From positions 6,134-70,133 of the forward strand of contig CALKAR010000251.1 of assembly GCA_937988745.1 (NCBI GenBank): a stretch of 64,000 bases of DNA, written 5' to 3'. The stretch comes from an uncultured Peptococcaceae bacterium (GTDB lineage Bacteria > Bacillota > Limnochordia > Darwinibacteriales > Darwinibacteriaceae). How positions within the stretch are numbered: the stretch's first letter is position 1; every line of letters begins with the position of its first letter. The position numbers and the translations under genes are program-made. This document shows, piece after piece, positions 33,778-42,864 of the stretch. The notes beneath the pieces are model-generated. The model had not been told where the DNA came from. It worked only from the letters and a program-made list of their open reading frames with translations, and did no database searches.

Positions 33778-36474
33778 CTAGAAGTTGTAGGTAAAGGACA
33801 GGGTGTAGTAGCCCGGAGGTGTGCTGCGAGTTACGATAGCGTTTTCGTCACTGTTTAGTGTTGCTTTACCATAGCCTAGAGCTAAGCTGCCGCTATCGGA
33901 GAACTTGTAAGTTGCCTTTAGATGGACGTTGTGATCCCAGTTTCCTGCAGATGACTTCTTTGACAAACCATACTCACCCAAGAGGGTCAGCTTGGGCAGA
34001 CCTGTGTAAGTGAGGCGCAGCATATATCCTGGCACCTTCAGATGCTTGCCATTTTCGTGGGTTATGATAGTTGTAAGCTGTCCGTTGAGATCTTCCATTA
34101 AAGTGGCTTTGAGATGGGCAATCAGCTTGCTCTCTTCGAGTTTGTCATACTTGCCTGAATCGAAATTCTTAGCCCATTTCTGCTCAAACACTGTGTTCAG
34201 CGTTACACCAGAAACGATGTTCCAGTCAGCGTATACTTTGCCGAACCAGTTCTTGTAGGGCTGCTCTTCATTATGGTTGTACCACTGGTTGAAGTAGAAC
34301 CCACTTGACAGTACATCTTGGATTATGTTGAAGTTACCCTGTATATAGTAGGTGCCGTAGCCATCGTCGTTGTGATCGCTCCGATCGGTCCACAGACCTG
34401 TTGGGGCGTGGGTGACACCTGCTTCGAAGTTCTCGTACGCAGCCTTCGCAAACAGGCCTAGGCCATCCTTCTTACCGCCACTGTATGCTGCCTGACCTGT
34501 TACCTTTACGTCAAAGGGCAGTGCAGCAGTTACAGCTCCACTTACCACATATGGCTGTACAGTGTCGTTATCTTCAGCCTTGATGAACTCAGTGGCTGCT
34601 AGGAGCTGTGCTTCGACTCCTTCTACAAACGGTACAGGCATCTTGATCGAACCGGCTACAAGAGTGCTGTCCCGGTCCTCCAAAGGAGTGGAGAGCAGGG
34701 CATGAGTGGAACCTGTTAACACAGGGACTCGCACATCTACGCCTGCTGTCTTATCTTCGTAGTACTTGGCTCCCTTGATGATTCCCATTGGGTCGCCAAG
34801 GTCTGCGCCAGTACCGTTCAAAAATATGCGTACATTAGCATTTTCTACTCGTCCTTTAGCTTCCATCAGACCAATCTTAAAGGAATCCTGGTTAACTTTG
34901 GCCTCCATGACTGCTGTCCAGTCATCGCTGAGGTCATAGGTTAGCTTAATGTCTGCGCCGTAGCTGATTCCGGTTTCCCAAGAAGTATCTGGTTCAGGCA
35001 TGGGCAGGAGAACTATATTACGGACATTAAAGTCGCCGCCGCCCTGGAAGACCAAAGCGTTAATCACACCTAAATCGAACTCCACAGTGGTAAGGTCAAT
35101 GTCAACCGTTACCCAGCCATCATCAGCAGAAATCCACTGGCTCCACAGTTGATTCCATCCCCAGTCTTCGGGCTGGATGATAAACTGAACTGTGTTGCTT
35201 TCAGGAACGCTGACTTCAAAGCGGATTGCGGTATAGCCAGTAAGGTCTAGAGCACCGGCTGCACTATTGGTACCCATTTCGACTTGAGTCCACGCAGGGT
35301 AGTTTCTGACTTTCATTTCATTGGTGGCAAATTCCAAGACGGTCTTGTCTTCCTTGGCTACCCAGTCGCCTTCTTTAAAGGCGATGGGCGAATCACCAGT
35401 GATCTCGACCTTCTCGAGTGTTATGTCCACATAAGCCTTGCCTGAGAGACGCACACGTGCTGAACCATCAGCAGCGGCCGATGCATCTGCCCATGGTGTG
35501 GGATAGATGTTGCGCAGAGACCAATCGCCGCCAGCTGTTTGGAAGCACAGTGCATTAATATGGGAAAGATCGTAGCCGGTCAGGTCAACCTCGATCAAGG
35601 CCCAGCCATCGCTGGGATCCAGATCTTTGCGATGTACTACCTGCCAAGCCCAGTCTTCCAGCTGGAGAGCAAGCTCGAGAGTTGTTGGTTCCGATACTTG
35701 TGCTTCAAACCGGATGCCTGTGTAGCCGGACAGGTCTACAACACCGGTGGTGTTAGCCCCCATCTGAAGCAGTTTCCAGCCAGTATAATCTGTAACATGA
35801 ACAGTATTGTCTTCAAATGTCAGTTTGCCATCGCCTACTCCCATTGCCCAGTCGCCCGGGCGGAAAGCAATTGGTGAAGAGCCGCTTGGAGTCTTCTCCT
35901 GCACCGGAGCACCTTCACCACCCAAGCGGATGTTATCGAAGTAGAGTGAGCCTTCAGGAATACCAACCTCGGTTGGATAGACTAAAATCCCCCAACCCAA
36001 TAGGTCAGCCAGCGGTGGAGTCATGCTGTGTTCCCAATTGGTTTCTTCGCCTTTCCATGTAGCTTCGGTGAGCGAGAACGTTACGTCAAACTGCTCCCCT
36101 GCTGGGACAAGCTGAGTTTCAGACTCGTACCAATTCCAGTTGGGAGATGTCTGCACATAAATTGCTATTTCTACTGGTACATCTAGGGGATTGTAGAAGT
36201 CAAACATAAAGGTGTCGTAACCGGTCCAATCTGTCTCGCCTCGCCAGGCTACAAAGCCTTTTCGATCAACAGAGATGGCTCGATGCACCGCACGTGCTGA
36301 ACGCTCGCCTTGAGAAGCCCAGTCTGTGGTGTGGACAACATACCGGAAAGCCTCTTCTCCGGCAAGCGGCTGCTCAGCTTCGAAGTCCACTAGAGTTCTC
36401 CCTTGAGCAGCAGCACAGCCAGCCGATAGCACCAAAGCCAACACCAAGAACAACACGATCCGCTTGATTCGCAT
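33778..36474 (-). CDS. Outer-membrane barrel fused to sugar-binding-like modules
   Basis: 898 residues. Signal peptide to about residue 25 (VLFLVLALVLSAGCAAAQG). Residues 25-190 look like a CBM/CIA30-type beta sandwich (YDTFMFDFYNP, SLYFDNIRLGG). Residues 200-345 and 360-500 are two copies of another sandwich (SPIAFRPGDW / SPIAFKEGDW; DLSGYTGIRFE / DLTGYTAIRFE; LEDWAWQ / PEDWGWN; WSLRNIYP / FNVRNIVL). Residues 500-898 are alternating strands ending YYTLSFTYNF, a BAM-type C-terminal signal. ATG 36474 follows AAGGGGAGG. Divergent from the GH29 gene; probable surface glycan capture or uptake. I know no named family with this layout. Confidence 0.82.
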   Translation of the reverse strand: MRIKRIVLFLVLALVLSAGCAAAQGRTLVDFEAEQPLAGEEAFRYVVHTTDWASQGERSARAVHRAISVDRKGFVAWRGETDWTGYDTFMFDFYNPLDVPVEIAIYVQTSPNWNWYESETQLVPAGEQFDVTFSLTEATWKGEETNWEHSMTPPLADLLGWGILVYPTEVGIPEGSLYFDNIRLGGEGAPVQEKTPSGSSPIAFRPGDWAMGVGDGKLTFEDNTVHVTDYTGWKLLQMGANTTGVVDLSGYTGIRFEAQVSEPTTLELALQLEDWAWQVVHRKDLDPSDGWALIEVDLTGYDLSHINALCFQTAGGDWSLRNIYPTPWADASAAADGSARVRLSGKAYVDITLEKVEITGDSPIAFKEGDWVAKEDKTVLEFATNEMKVRNYPAWTQVEMGTNSAAGALDLTGYTAIRFEVSVPESNTVQFIIQPEDWGWNQLWSQWISADDGWVTVDIDLTTVEFDLGVINALVFQGGGDFNVRNIVLLPMPEPDTSWETGISYGADIKLTYDLSDDWTAVMEAKVNQDSFKIGLMEAKGRVENANVRIFLNGTGADLGDPMGIIKGAKYYEDKTAGVDVRVPVLTGSTHALLSTPLEDRDSTLVAGSIKMPVPFVEGVEAQLLAATEFIKAEDNDTVQPYVVSGAVTAALPFDVKVTGQAAYSGGKKDGLGLFAKAAYENFEAGVTHAPTGLWTDRSDHNDDGYGTYYIQGNFNIIQDVLSSGFYFNQWYNHNEEQPYKNWFGKVYADWNIVSGVTLNTVFEQKWAKNFDSGKYDKLEESKLIAHLKATLMEDLNGQLTTIITHENGKHLKVPGYMLRLTYTGLPKLTLLGEYGLSKKSSAGNWDHNVHLKATYKFSDSGSLALGYGKATLNSDENAIVTRSTPPGYYTLSFTYNF

Positions 36475-36493
36475 GCCTAACCTCCCCTTATTT

Positions 36494-36509
36494 AATGGTT
36501 TAAACAATT
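36494..36509. promoter_or_regulatory. Operator-like palindrome between the barrel gene and GH29
   Basis: AAT-g-GTTTAAAC-a-ATT, a symmetric 16-mer with an 8-base perfect core (36498-36505), placed at the predicted start point of the barrel gene. It resembles LacI-family operators; the regulator is not known. Confidence 0.45.
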
Positions 36510-36513
36510 TCGC

Positions 36514-36542
36514 AATATACAAATACAAGACAAACTATACAA
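36514..36542 (-). promoter_or_regulatory. Probable promoter of the chimeric barrel gene
   Basis: Minus strand TTGTAT (36542-36537), 17 bases, TATATT (36519-36514), 40 bases ahead of the ATG. Confidence 0.55.
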
Positions 36543-36636
36543 TTCCTTCCAATTGTCTAAAATATATTAACCTGTTTTTGCTGGAAGTCTAAGGGTTGAT
36601 TATGAGAAGATTAAGGATGAAAGGAAGTGATCTGCG

Positions 36637-37929
36637 ATGATGCAGGACTGGTTTAAGCAAGCAAAACTCGGCATCTTTATCCATTGGGGAATTTATGCAG
36701 TAAAAGGTGTCGGCGAATCGTGGTCTTTTTATCATGGTTCTATCTCGTATGAAGACTATATGGCTCAGTGCGAGGGCTTTACCGCCAAGAACTACGATCC
36801 CGAGGCATGGGCTGAGCTCTTCAAGCGAGCAGGAGCTCGCTATGCTGTGCTTACCACAAAACACCACGATGGTGTAGCTCTCTGGGATACGAAGCAGAAT
36901 GATCTCAGCGTAGTGAAGAAAACTCCAGCAGGCCGTGATTTGATCGCACCTTATGTTGAGGCTCTGCGTAAAAACGATCTGAAAGTAGGTTTGTACTACT
37001 CTCATCTGGACTGGTCTCATCCTGATTACGCTACCATTTACAGACCCGATGAGCGAGAAAAGCAGGACATTCTGCAGAAAAACCGCTTTACCCACCCATC
37101 TGGCCCCGAAGATCCTGAAGCTTGGGAGCGGTTCCTCCAGTTCCACCGTGCACAGCTTGAAGAGCTGTTGACCAATTTTGGCCCAGTAGATCTATTGTGG
37201 TTTGATGGAGACTGGGAACGTTCTTCTGAACAGTGGCGGTTCCCTGAGCTGCGCCGCTGGTTCGATGAGAACTATCCTAATACTATTTTGAACTCCCGCA
37301 TGTGGGGCTTGGGCGACTATGCTACCCCTGAGCAGGGCATTCCGGTTGTGCCTCCGAAAGGGCCGTGGGAGTACTGTGTTACCATGAACAACTCATGGGG
37401 TTATCAGCCGCGGGATACTCAATATAAGTCTCCAGAAATGATTATCTGGATGTTCTGTGAAACAATTGGCCTCGGCGGCAATATGCTCCTTGATATTGGT
37501 CCTATGGAAGACGGAACTATCCCTCCGGAAGAGGTGGAACGCTTAGAAAAACTAGGTGAGTTCATCCGCGGAAATGAAGAGGCTATTTACCCAACGACCG
37601 CAGGGCTGCCTAGGGGGCATTTCTATGGACCTACTACCCTGTCTCAAGACCGCAGCACTATCTACTTGTTCCAGTTCGGTAAGCCTCAGGGTCCAATTCC
37701 TGTTAAAGGTATCCGCAACAAGATTAAGCACATCAGCGTGCTGAAGTCTGGCGCGGAGCTGGAGTACAAGAAGCTTGGTGGCGCTCCTTGGCTCAATATT
37801 CCTGGCATCCTATGGATTGATCTTCCTCAGGAACACTGCGAATCGCCAGCTACAGTTATTAAACTCGAGCTCGAGGGAGAGCTTGATCTGTATCGCGAAG
37901 AGGGCGCAGTCATTACCGACAACGAGTAA
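36637..37929 (+). CDS. Alpha-L-fucosidase, GH29
   Basis: 430 residues, cytoplasmic (no signal peptide). GH29 features: WFKQAKLGIFIHWGIYAV at the N-terminus, YAVLTTKHHDGVALWDT near 75-90, and the catalytic nucleophile Asp190 in VDLLWFDGDWE. The acid/base is not conserved enough to name. It removes terminal alpha-linked fucose from oligosaccharides. AAGGAAG lies about 10 bases before ATG 36637; ATG 36640 is equally possible. Ends in a strong terminator. Confidence 0.95.
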   Translation: MMQDWFKQAKLGIFIHWGIYAVKGVGESWSFYHGSISYEDYMAQCEGFTAKNYDPEAWAELFKRAGARYAVLTTKHHDGVALWDTKQNDLSVVKKTPAGRDLIAPYVEALRKNDLKVGLYYSHLDWSHPDYATIYRPDEREKQDILQKNRFTHPSGPEDPEAWERFLQFHRAQLEELLTNFGPVDLLWFDGDWERSSEQWRFPELRRWFDENYPNTILNSRMWGLGDYATPEQGIPVVPPKGPWEYCVTMNNSWGYQPRDTQYKSPEMIIWMFCETIGLGGNMLLDIGPMEDGTIPPEEVERLEKLGEFIRGNEEAIYPTTAGLPRGHFYGPTTLSQDRSTIYLFQFGKPQGPIPVKGIRNKIKHISVLKSGAELEYKKLGGAPWLNIPGILWIDLPQEHCESPATVIKLELEGELDLYREEGAVITDNE

Positions 37930-37939
37930 ACAGGACATC

Positions 37940-37973
37940 AAAAAAGGAAGTCTCACCTGGGACTTCCTTTTTT
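37940..37973. terminator. Bidirectional terminator between GH29 and GH18 genes
   Basis: Perfect 13-bp stem AAAAAAGGAAGTC/GACTTCCTTTTTT with an 8-base loop, 11 bases after the GH29 stop. Confidence 0.9.
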
Positions 37974-38034
37974 CTTCAGAGAAAGACGCCCTAACGGAAG
38001 GGAATCGGGCAGCCGAGAAGAATGATATATAAGT

Positions 38035-38060
38035 TGTATGGTAAAAACAACATACCATTT
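38035..38060. promoter_or_regulatory. TATGGTAAAAA/ACCATTT motif (copy B)
   Basis: ATGGTA (38038-38043) and TACCAT (38053-38058) form an inverted repeat. It shares TATGGTAAAAA and ACCATTT with the sequence upstream of the GntR-LacI gene (46094-46118). It lies between two convergent genes, so its role is unclear. Confidence 0.35.
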
Positions 38061-38088
38061 AAGCCCAAAATCAGCTTATAAATTTAAC

Positions 38089-39129
38089 TTATTTATCCTG
38101 CAGGGCCTTATAAAGTGTATCTAACAGCGTATGTGTTTCATCGCAGCTGTATTCCCAGAACATGATACCCAGCAGGCCAGCTTCTTTCAGATAAGCACAC
38201 TTGGCCTCCATGGATTCGGAATCATCGTAAGTAATAAATGTTGAGCCATCAAACAACCACGGTGCTTTGGCGACATCGTCCCAGTACCGAACAAAACCGT
38301 TTTTGTTGATGTAATTGGCTACCAGGTCAGTATAGACCGGACCATAGCCGCCGTTTGATGGGCTCATTTGATACATCCCGTTGTTCACATTAGGTACATC
38401 TTTCCACATGCGGGAGTAGAAGGCGGCGCCAATAACAAGCTTTTCCTTTGGTACTCCAGCTTCAGTGAAAATTCTCACTGTATCCACAACGCTGCTGCGG
38501 TTGAGGTCTCCTACTGGAGTGTACAGATTAGAGTGGTGACCGGTTGTATTCTGAAATCCACCCCGCATGTCATAAGTCATGAGCTGCACCCAATCCAGAT
38601 ATTTTTGGGCTTTATCCATTTCGGTACCTTCGACGAAGTACTGGCCAGCACCAGCGGCTATTGTGAGATAGTAGTGACGGCCATCTTTCTGCCCCTGCTC
38701 ATGCAGAGCACGGCGGAGTTCCTCTAAGAGCAGAGTGAAAGTATACTTGTCCTCTGGACTGGCGTCGATTCCGGCTTGGCCATAAGTGGGGTATTCCCAG
38801 TCAATATCGATGCCATCGAGTTTGTGCGCCCGGAGGATTTCTACACTAGATTGCGCAAACTTGCGGCGGCCTTCAGCGGTAGATGCAGCTTTAGAAAAAC
38901 CGCCTGCACTCCAACCTCCTACTGAAAGGAGAATTTCAAGCTGGGGGTTGTATTCTCGCAGTTTTGGCAGGAAATCTAAGTTCCGAGTATTTTCTACTGT
39001 AACAGCATCATCTTTCACGTGACCGAATGCGATGTTTATATGAGTCATTTTCCGAGCATCCTCGGGTGTGACTGTTGGCAGGGCACCGCCCTCCACATAG
39101 CCGATGAGAAGATATTTCTTGTCTGACAA
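38089..39129 (-). CDS. GH18 glycoside hydrolase without signal peptide (chitinase / endo-N-acetylglucosaminidase type)
   Basis: 346 residues. The GH18 catalytic motif DxxDxDxE is intact in [14 protein letters not shown], with the acid Glu112. Other marks: [10 protein letters not shown] at the start, [30 protein letters not shown] and a C-terminal [11 protein letters not shown]. No signal peptide, LysM or CBM, so it acts in the cytoplasm on imported N-acetylglucosamine-containing oligomers or cell-wall turnover products. TTG 39129 is chosen as start because AAAGGG lies 8 bases before it; an ATG at 39150 has no ribosome site. Divergent from the CBM9 operon. Confidence 0.92.
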   Translation of the reverse strand: MSDKKYLLIGYVEGGALPTVTPEDARKMTHINIAFGHVKDDAVTVENTRNLDFLPKLREYNPQLEILLSVGGWSAGGFSKAASTAEGRRKFAQSSVEILRAHKLDGIDIDWEYPTYGQAGIDASPEDKYTFTLLLEELRRALHEQGQKDGRHYYLTIAAGAGQYFVEGTEMDKAQKYLDWVQLMTYDMRGGFQNTTGHHSNLYTPVGDLNRSSVVDTVRIFTEAGVPKEKLVIGAAFYSRMWKDVPNVNNGMYQMSPSNGGYGPVYTDLVANYINKNGFVRYWDDVAKAPWLFDGSTFITYDDSESMEAKCAYLKEAGLLGIMFWEYSCDETHTLLDTLYKALQDK

Positions 39130-39215
39130 AATCAGCACCCTTTCTAGCATAGATTCATGGATTTATTCGGGAGCAAGTTAGTGAATCCTTTTTATTTTAT
39201 AGGGGAGGTAAGTAC

Positions 39216-40253
39216 ATGTCAGCATATCGCAGATGGGGAGTTGTCGAAGAACCTCGGGGAGGTTTCAATCCCCGCCACTACATCGCACAGCGAGCACAAG
39301 GACCCCTAAAGCTGGACGGTCGGCTCGATAAAGAGTTCTGGGAACACGCTCCCTGGAGCGAAGACTTCGTTGATATTGAGGGTGATGTTCGTCCAAAACC
39401 AGCAAAACGTACTCGGGTCAAAATGCTCTGGGATGATGAGTACCTTTACATCGGTGCGTACTTAGAGGAAGACGAAATCTGGGCTACTCTCACCGAACGC
39501 GACTCGGTGATATTCTACGACAATGACTTCGAAGTATTCATTGACCCTGATGGAGACACTCACAATTACTATGAATTTGAAATGAACGCACTCAATACTG
39601 TATGGGATCTGCTGCTTCCTAAACCCTATCGTGATGGAGGGCCGCCTATCAATGGGTGGGATATCAGTGGACTGAAGACTGCGGTCCATATCGATGGGGA
39701 ACTCAACAACCCCAATGCTGACAACAAAGGGTGGAGTCTAGAGATTGCCATGCCTTGGAAGATTTTGCGTGAATGCGCTCCTGAAGGCCGCCCTCCAAAA
39801 GTGGGAGATATCTGGCGCATCAACTTCTCAAGGGTTGAGTGGCAGGTCAAGGTAGAAAACGGCAAGTATGTCAAAGTGATCAATCCCGAAACTGGCCGGC
39901 CTTATCCAGAAGATAACTGGGTGTGGTCACCACAGGGGATTATTAATATGCATTATCCAGAAATGTGGGGTTTCTTAGTCTTCGCTGATGGTCCTTATGA
40001 GTTTACCTTAAGCAAAGATGAACTAATCAAATGGGAATTGCGCCGCCTCTATTACCGCCAGCGGGCGTATTACACGGCTAACGGCAGGTTCACCGATGAT
40101 TTTTCCTTGCTTAAGGGTGATGATGAGTGGACAATTAAACCCAAGATTGAAATCACCACAAGCTTATTCCAAGCCTCGGTGCTCTCTGAAGATGGTACCT
40201 ATACCTGGAATATCCGCGAAGACGGGCTGACCTGGAAGGAGGAATTATTGTGA
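39216..40253 (+). CDS. CBM9-like carbohydrate-binding-fold protein, cytoplasmic
   Basis: 345 residues. Residues 20-250 match the CBM9-like fold seen in xylanases and stand-alone proteins: PLKLDGRLDKEFWEHAPWSEDF, VKMLWDDEYLYIGAYLEE, DNDFEVFIDPDGDTHNYYEFEMNA, WSLEIAMPW. The C-terminal 90 residues (WELRRLYYRQRAYYTANGRF) are common in these stand-alone forms. No signal peptide or catalytic motif. GGGGAGG precedes the ATG, and the stop overlaps the next start by 4 bases (GTGA). Probably a glycan- or glycopeptide-binding partner of the next two enzymes. Confidence 0.85.
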   Translation: MSAYRRWGVVEEPRGGFNPRHYIAQRAQGPLKLDGRLDKEFWEHAPWSEDFVDIEGDVRPKPAKRTRVKMLWDDEYLYIGAYLEEDEIWATLTERDSVIFYDNDFEVFIDPDGDTHNYYEFEMNALNTVWDLLLPKPYRDGGPPINGWDISGLKTAVHIDGELNNPNADNKGWSLEIAMPWKILRECAPEGRPPKVGDIWRINFSRVEWQVKVENGKYVKVINPETGRPYPEDNWVWSPQGIINMHYPEMWGFLVFADGPYEFTLSKDELIKWELRRLYYRQRAYYTANGRFTDDFSLLKGDDEWTIKPKIEITTSLFQASVLSEDGTYTWNIREDGLTWKEELL

Positions 40254-42859
40254 ACCCATTTGGACTGAGTGAAGCTAGTCTTAAAGAAATCGAACGCAAT
40301 TTTCAGCTGAAGCAGGATTTGGCTAAAAACCGCAGCGCTCAGATGTTTGATGTTTTTGCAGACTTAACCGACCCTGAAGAGATTACAGCACTGAAATTCC
40401 TCTATGCTTATATGCCTCTCACAGACTTTGCTGATTACAGCGGTGAACTCTTCCTCAGCCATGTGCGCTATGCGTTGAAGGCACGGGAGATTACTCCTTG
40501 GGGCAGGAAGGTTTCGGGAAGTCATTTCCTGCATTTCGTACTGCCTTACCGGATTACCAATGAGACCATTGAAGATTACCGTCCCTACTTTATGGAAGAG
40601 CTTCTTGAACGTGTTAAGGATCTTTCGATGGCAGATGCTATTTTAGAAGTAAACCACTGGACTCATGAGAAGGCTACATATATAGCCTCGGATCCTAGGA
40701 CCGCTTCGCCTCTGACCTTGGTCAGAAATGCGAAGGGCCGCTGCGGTGAAGAGTCGGCTCTGCTGGTAACTGCACTGCGCAGCCTCTGCATTCCAGCACG
40801 GCAGTGCTACACCCCACGCTGGGCTCACACCGACAGCAACCATGCGTGGGTTGAGGCTTGGGCTGATGGTGAGTGGTACTTCTTAGGTGCTTGCGAGCCA
40901 GAACCAAAGCTCAACATGGGATGGTTTTCTGGCCCAGCACGCCGTGCAATGCTGGTTCACACCCGCATTCCAGGCAACATTTACGATGGGCCTGAGTTGA
41001 AAGTCCAGGTGCGGGATGACCATACCGAGCTCAACCTATTAAGTAACTACGCTCCGACTCGCGATCTCACAGTCGTTGTCCGGGATGAGCAGGGCGATGT
41101 AGTCGAAGGTGCCTCTGTAGATTTTCAGGTCTTCAACTTCGGCATGTTTTCCACCATAGTGCGGCGCATCAGTGATGCACAGGGTGAAGCGCACATTACC
41201 ACCGGCCACGGCGATCTTATGATTTTTGCTTTCAACGATGAGGGTTGGGGTTATAAGTATGCTCCTGCCGACAGCGGTCCTGTAGTCGAAGTGCGTTTGT
41301 CTAAGGAGCAGCCTGAAGAAGCGTTTGAACTGACTATGACACCTCCCCCTGAGCTTCCCGACAAAGAAGTCCAGGTGACCGAAGAAGAGCGGGAGACTAA
41401 TAACGCACGGCTCAAGTACGAAGACGAAGTGCGTACAGCCTACGAAGCTACTTTCGTTACGGAAGAAGAAGCTCGTAAACTGGCTCAGGAGCTCGGCCTC
41501 GACGAAGACGGTACCGTTGATGTGCTCATTAAAGCGCGCGGAAACAGCCATCACATCGCACAATTCCTCAAAGATGCCGCTCCGAAGTATGGCGAGTGGG
41601 CACTGCGCATCCTGCAGGTTGTGTCGGCGAAGGACTTAGGCGATACAACTGCTGAGGTACTGACAGACCATCTCGAGTACGGCCTGCTAGAAAGAGGGCG
41701 CTTCTCAGATGAGGACTTTGCTGCCTATGTTCTGTGCCCTCGGGTTTCGCTAGAAGTAATGCGTCCGTATCGGGCGTTCTTCCGGTCGGAGTTCAGCTCT
41801 GAGATGCAGGCTGAATTCAAAGATAATCCGGCAAAGATAGTCGATTGGATTAAGGAGAACATTGAAGAGGTACAAACCGGCCTGTTCAGAGGATTCCCGA
41901 CCCCACGCGGCGTTTATGAACTTGGCTTAGCAGATTCTCATGCCCAAGAAATATTGTTTGTGGCATTAGCCCGCAGCTTTGGCATTCCGGCCCGCCTTGA
42001 TCCAATGGATAGAAAGCCCCAGTATCTCACTGAAGAGGGTTGGGTTGATGCTCGGATTGGCAGCGGCAATGTTGAAACGCAAGCTGGTGAGGAAGGGCAG
42101 GCCCAGAATGCAATGGTCCGCTTCCACAGAAGAACTGCTGAAGCAGGCAAGCTCGAGTACTACCGCAACTTCACTGTGTCCAGACTGGAGGGCAATACCT
42201 TCCATACACTGCGCTTCCGCGACCTTGACGAAGCTAGCTTTGATGAGAAAGATTTCAGTGATACTCTCCAGGTGAGACCAGGTTACTACTGGCTCACCAC
42301 AGGCAACAGACTGGCTGATGGATCGGTACTTGTAAGGGTGCAGCCTTTCCATGTTAGGGCAAACGAAACAACTACCGTCGAGCTTGTACTCCGCACGGAT
42401 GACAAGGAACAAGCAGCATTGGGCCGCATGACAGATGTCTCGTTCCAAGGCTTTGACGGTGAGGATGTTGCAGTCAACGCAGCAGTTTGGGAAGAAGACA
42501 TGCTGCTAGCTTGGATCGAGCCCGATCGGGAACCAACCAAGCATCTCATTCGTGAACTTGGGGAACTAAAGACTGATTACGAGAAACGTGGCTTGTCAGT
42601 TGTCCTTGCAATGGGAGAAGATAAGCTCACCGATTCTTTTGACCCCGATTCTTATACAAATCTGCCCCGCGGAGCGGTGTTCTGCTTAGACAAAGACTAC
42701 ACTGCTCTTCAAAAGGTAGAAAGTGCTTTAGGAAAAGTATTTCCCCGCAGCTATCCGATTGTGCTTGCGGTTAATTCACAAGGCGAGGTTGTTTATTCGT
42801 CCACAGGTTATCAGATCGGTACTGGTGTGCAAGTTTTAGAACACCTTAGAAGGGAATGA
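40250..42859 (+). CDS. Transglutaminase-fold protein of the glycan operon
   Basis: 869 residues, no signal peptide. A transglutaminase-like (Cys-protease fold) domain spans about 140-245, with Cys165 in GRCGEESALL and His198 in NHAWVEAWADG; the third catalytic position falls in GACEPEP rather than the usual Asp-Pro. An Ig-like domain follows (near 255-345). Residues 535-640 repeat the fold in degenerate form (LADSHAQEILFVALARSFGIPARL, Ser in place of Cys). The C-terminus (near 730-869) looks thioredoxin-like without a CxxC. GTG 40250 overlaps the previous stop and has AAGGAGG upstream. Peptide or amide hydrolysis, including PNGase-like deglycosylation, is possible; no activity is shown. Confidence 0.85.
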   Translation: MNPFGLSEASLKEIERNFQLKQDLAKNRSAQMFDVFADLTDPEEITALKFLYAYMPLTDFADYSGELFLSHVRYALKAREITPWGRKVSGSHFLHFVLPYRITNETIEDYRPYFMEELLERVKDLSMADAILEVNHWTHEKATYIASDPRTASPLTLVRNAKGRCGEESALLVTALRSLCIPARQCYTPRWAHTDSNHAWVEAWADGEWYFLGACEPEPKLNMGWFSGPARRAMLVHTRIPGNIYDGPELKVQVRDDHTELNLLSNYAPTRDLTVVVRDEQGDVVEGASVDFQVFNFGMFSTIVRRISDAQGEAHITTGHGDLMIFAFNDEGWGYKYAPADSGPVVEVRLSKEQPEEAFELTMTPPPELPDKEVQVTEEERETNNARLKYEDEVRTAYEATFVTEEEARKLAQELGLDEDGTVDVLIKARGNSHHIAQFLKDAAPKYGEWALRILQVVSAKDLGDTTAEVLTDHLEYGLLERGRFSDEDFAAYVLCPRVSLEVMRPYRAFFRSEFSSEMQAEFKDNPAKIVDWIKENIEEVQTGLFRGFPTPRGVYELGLADSHAQEILFVALARSFGIPARLDPMDRKPQYLTEEGWVDARIGSGNVETQAGEEGQAQNAMVRFHRRTAEAGKLEYYRNFTVSRLEGNTFHTLRFRDLDEASFDEKDFSDTLQVRPGYYWLTTGNRLADGSVLVRVQPFHVRANETTTVELVLRTDDKEQAALGRMTDVSFQGFDGEDVAVNAAVWEEDMLLAWIEPDREPTKHLIRELGELKTDYEKRGLSVVLAMGEDKLTDSFDPDSYTNLPRGAVFCLDKDYTALQKVESALGKVFPRSYPIVLAVNSQGEVVYSSTGYQIGTGVQVLEHLRRE

Positions 42860-42864
42860 AGTGC

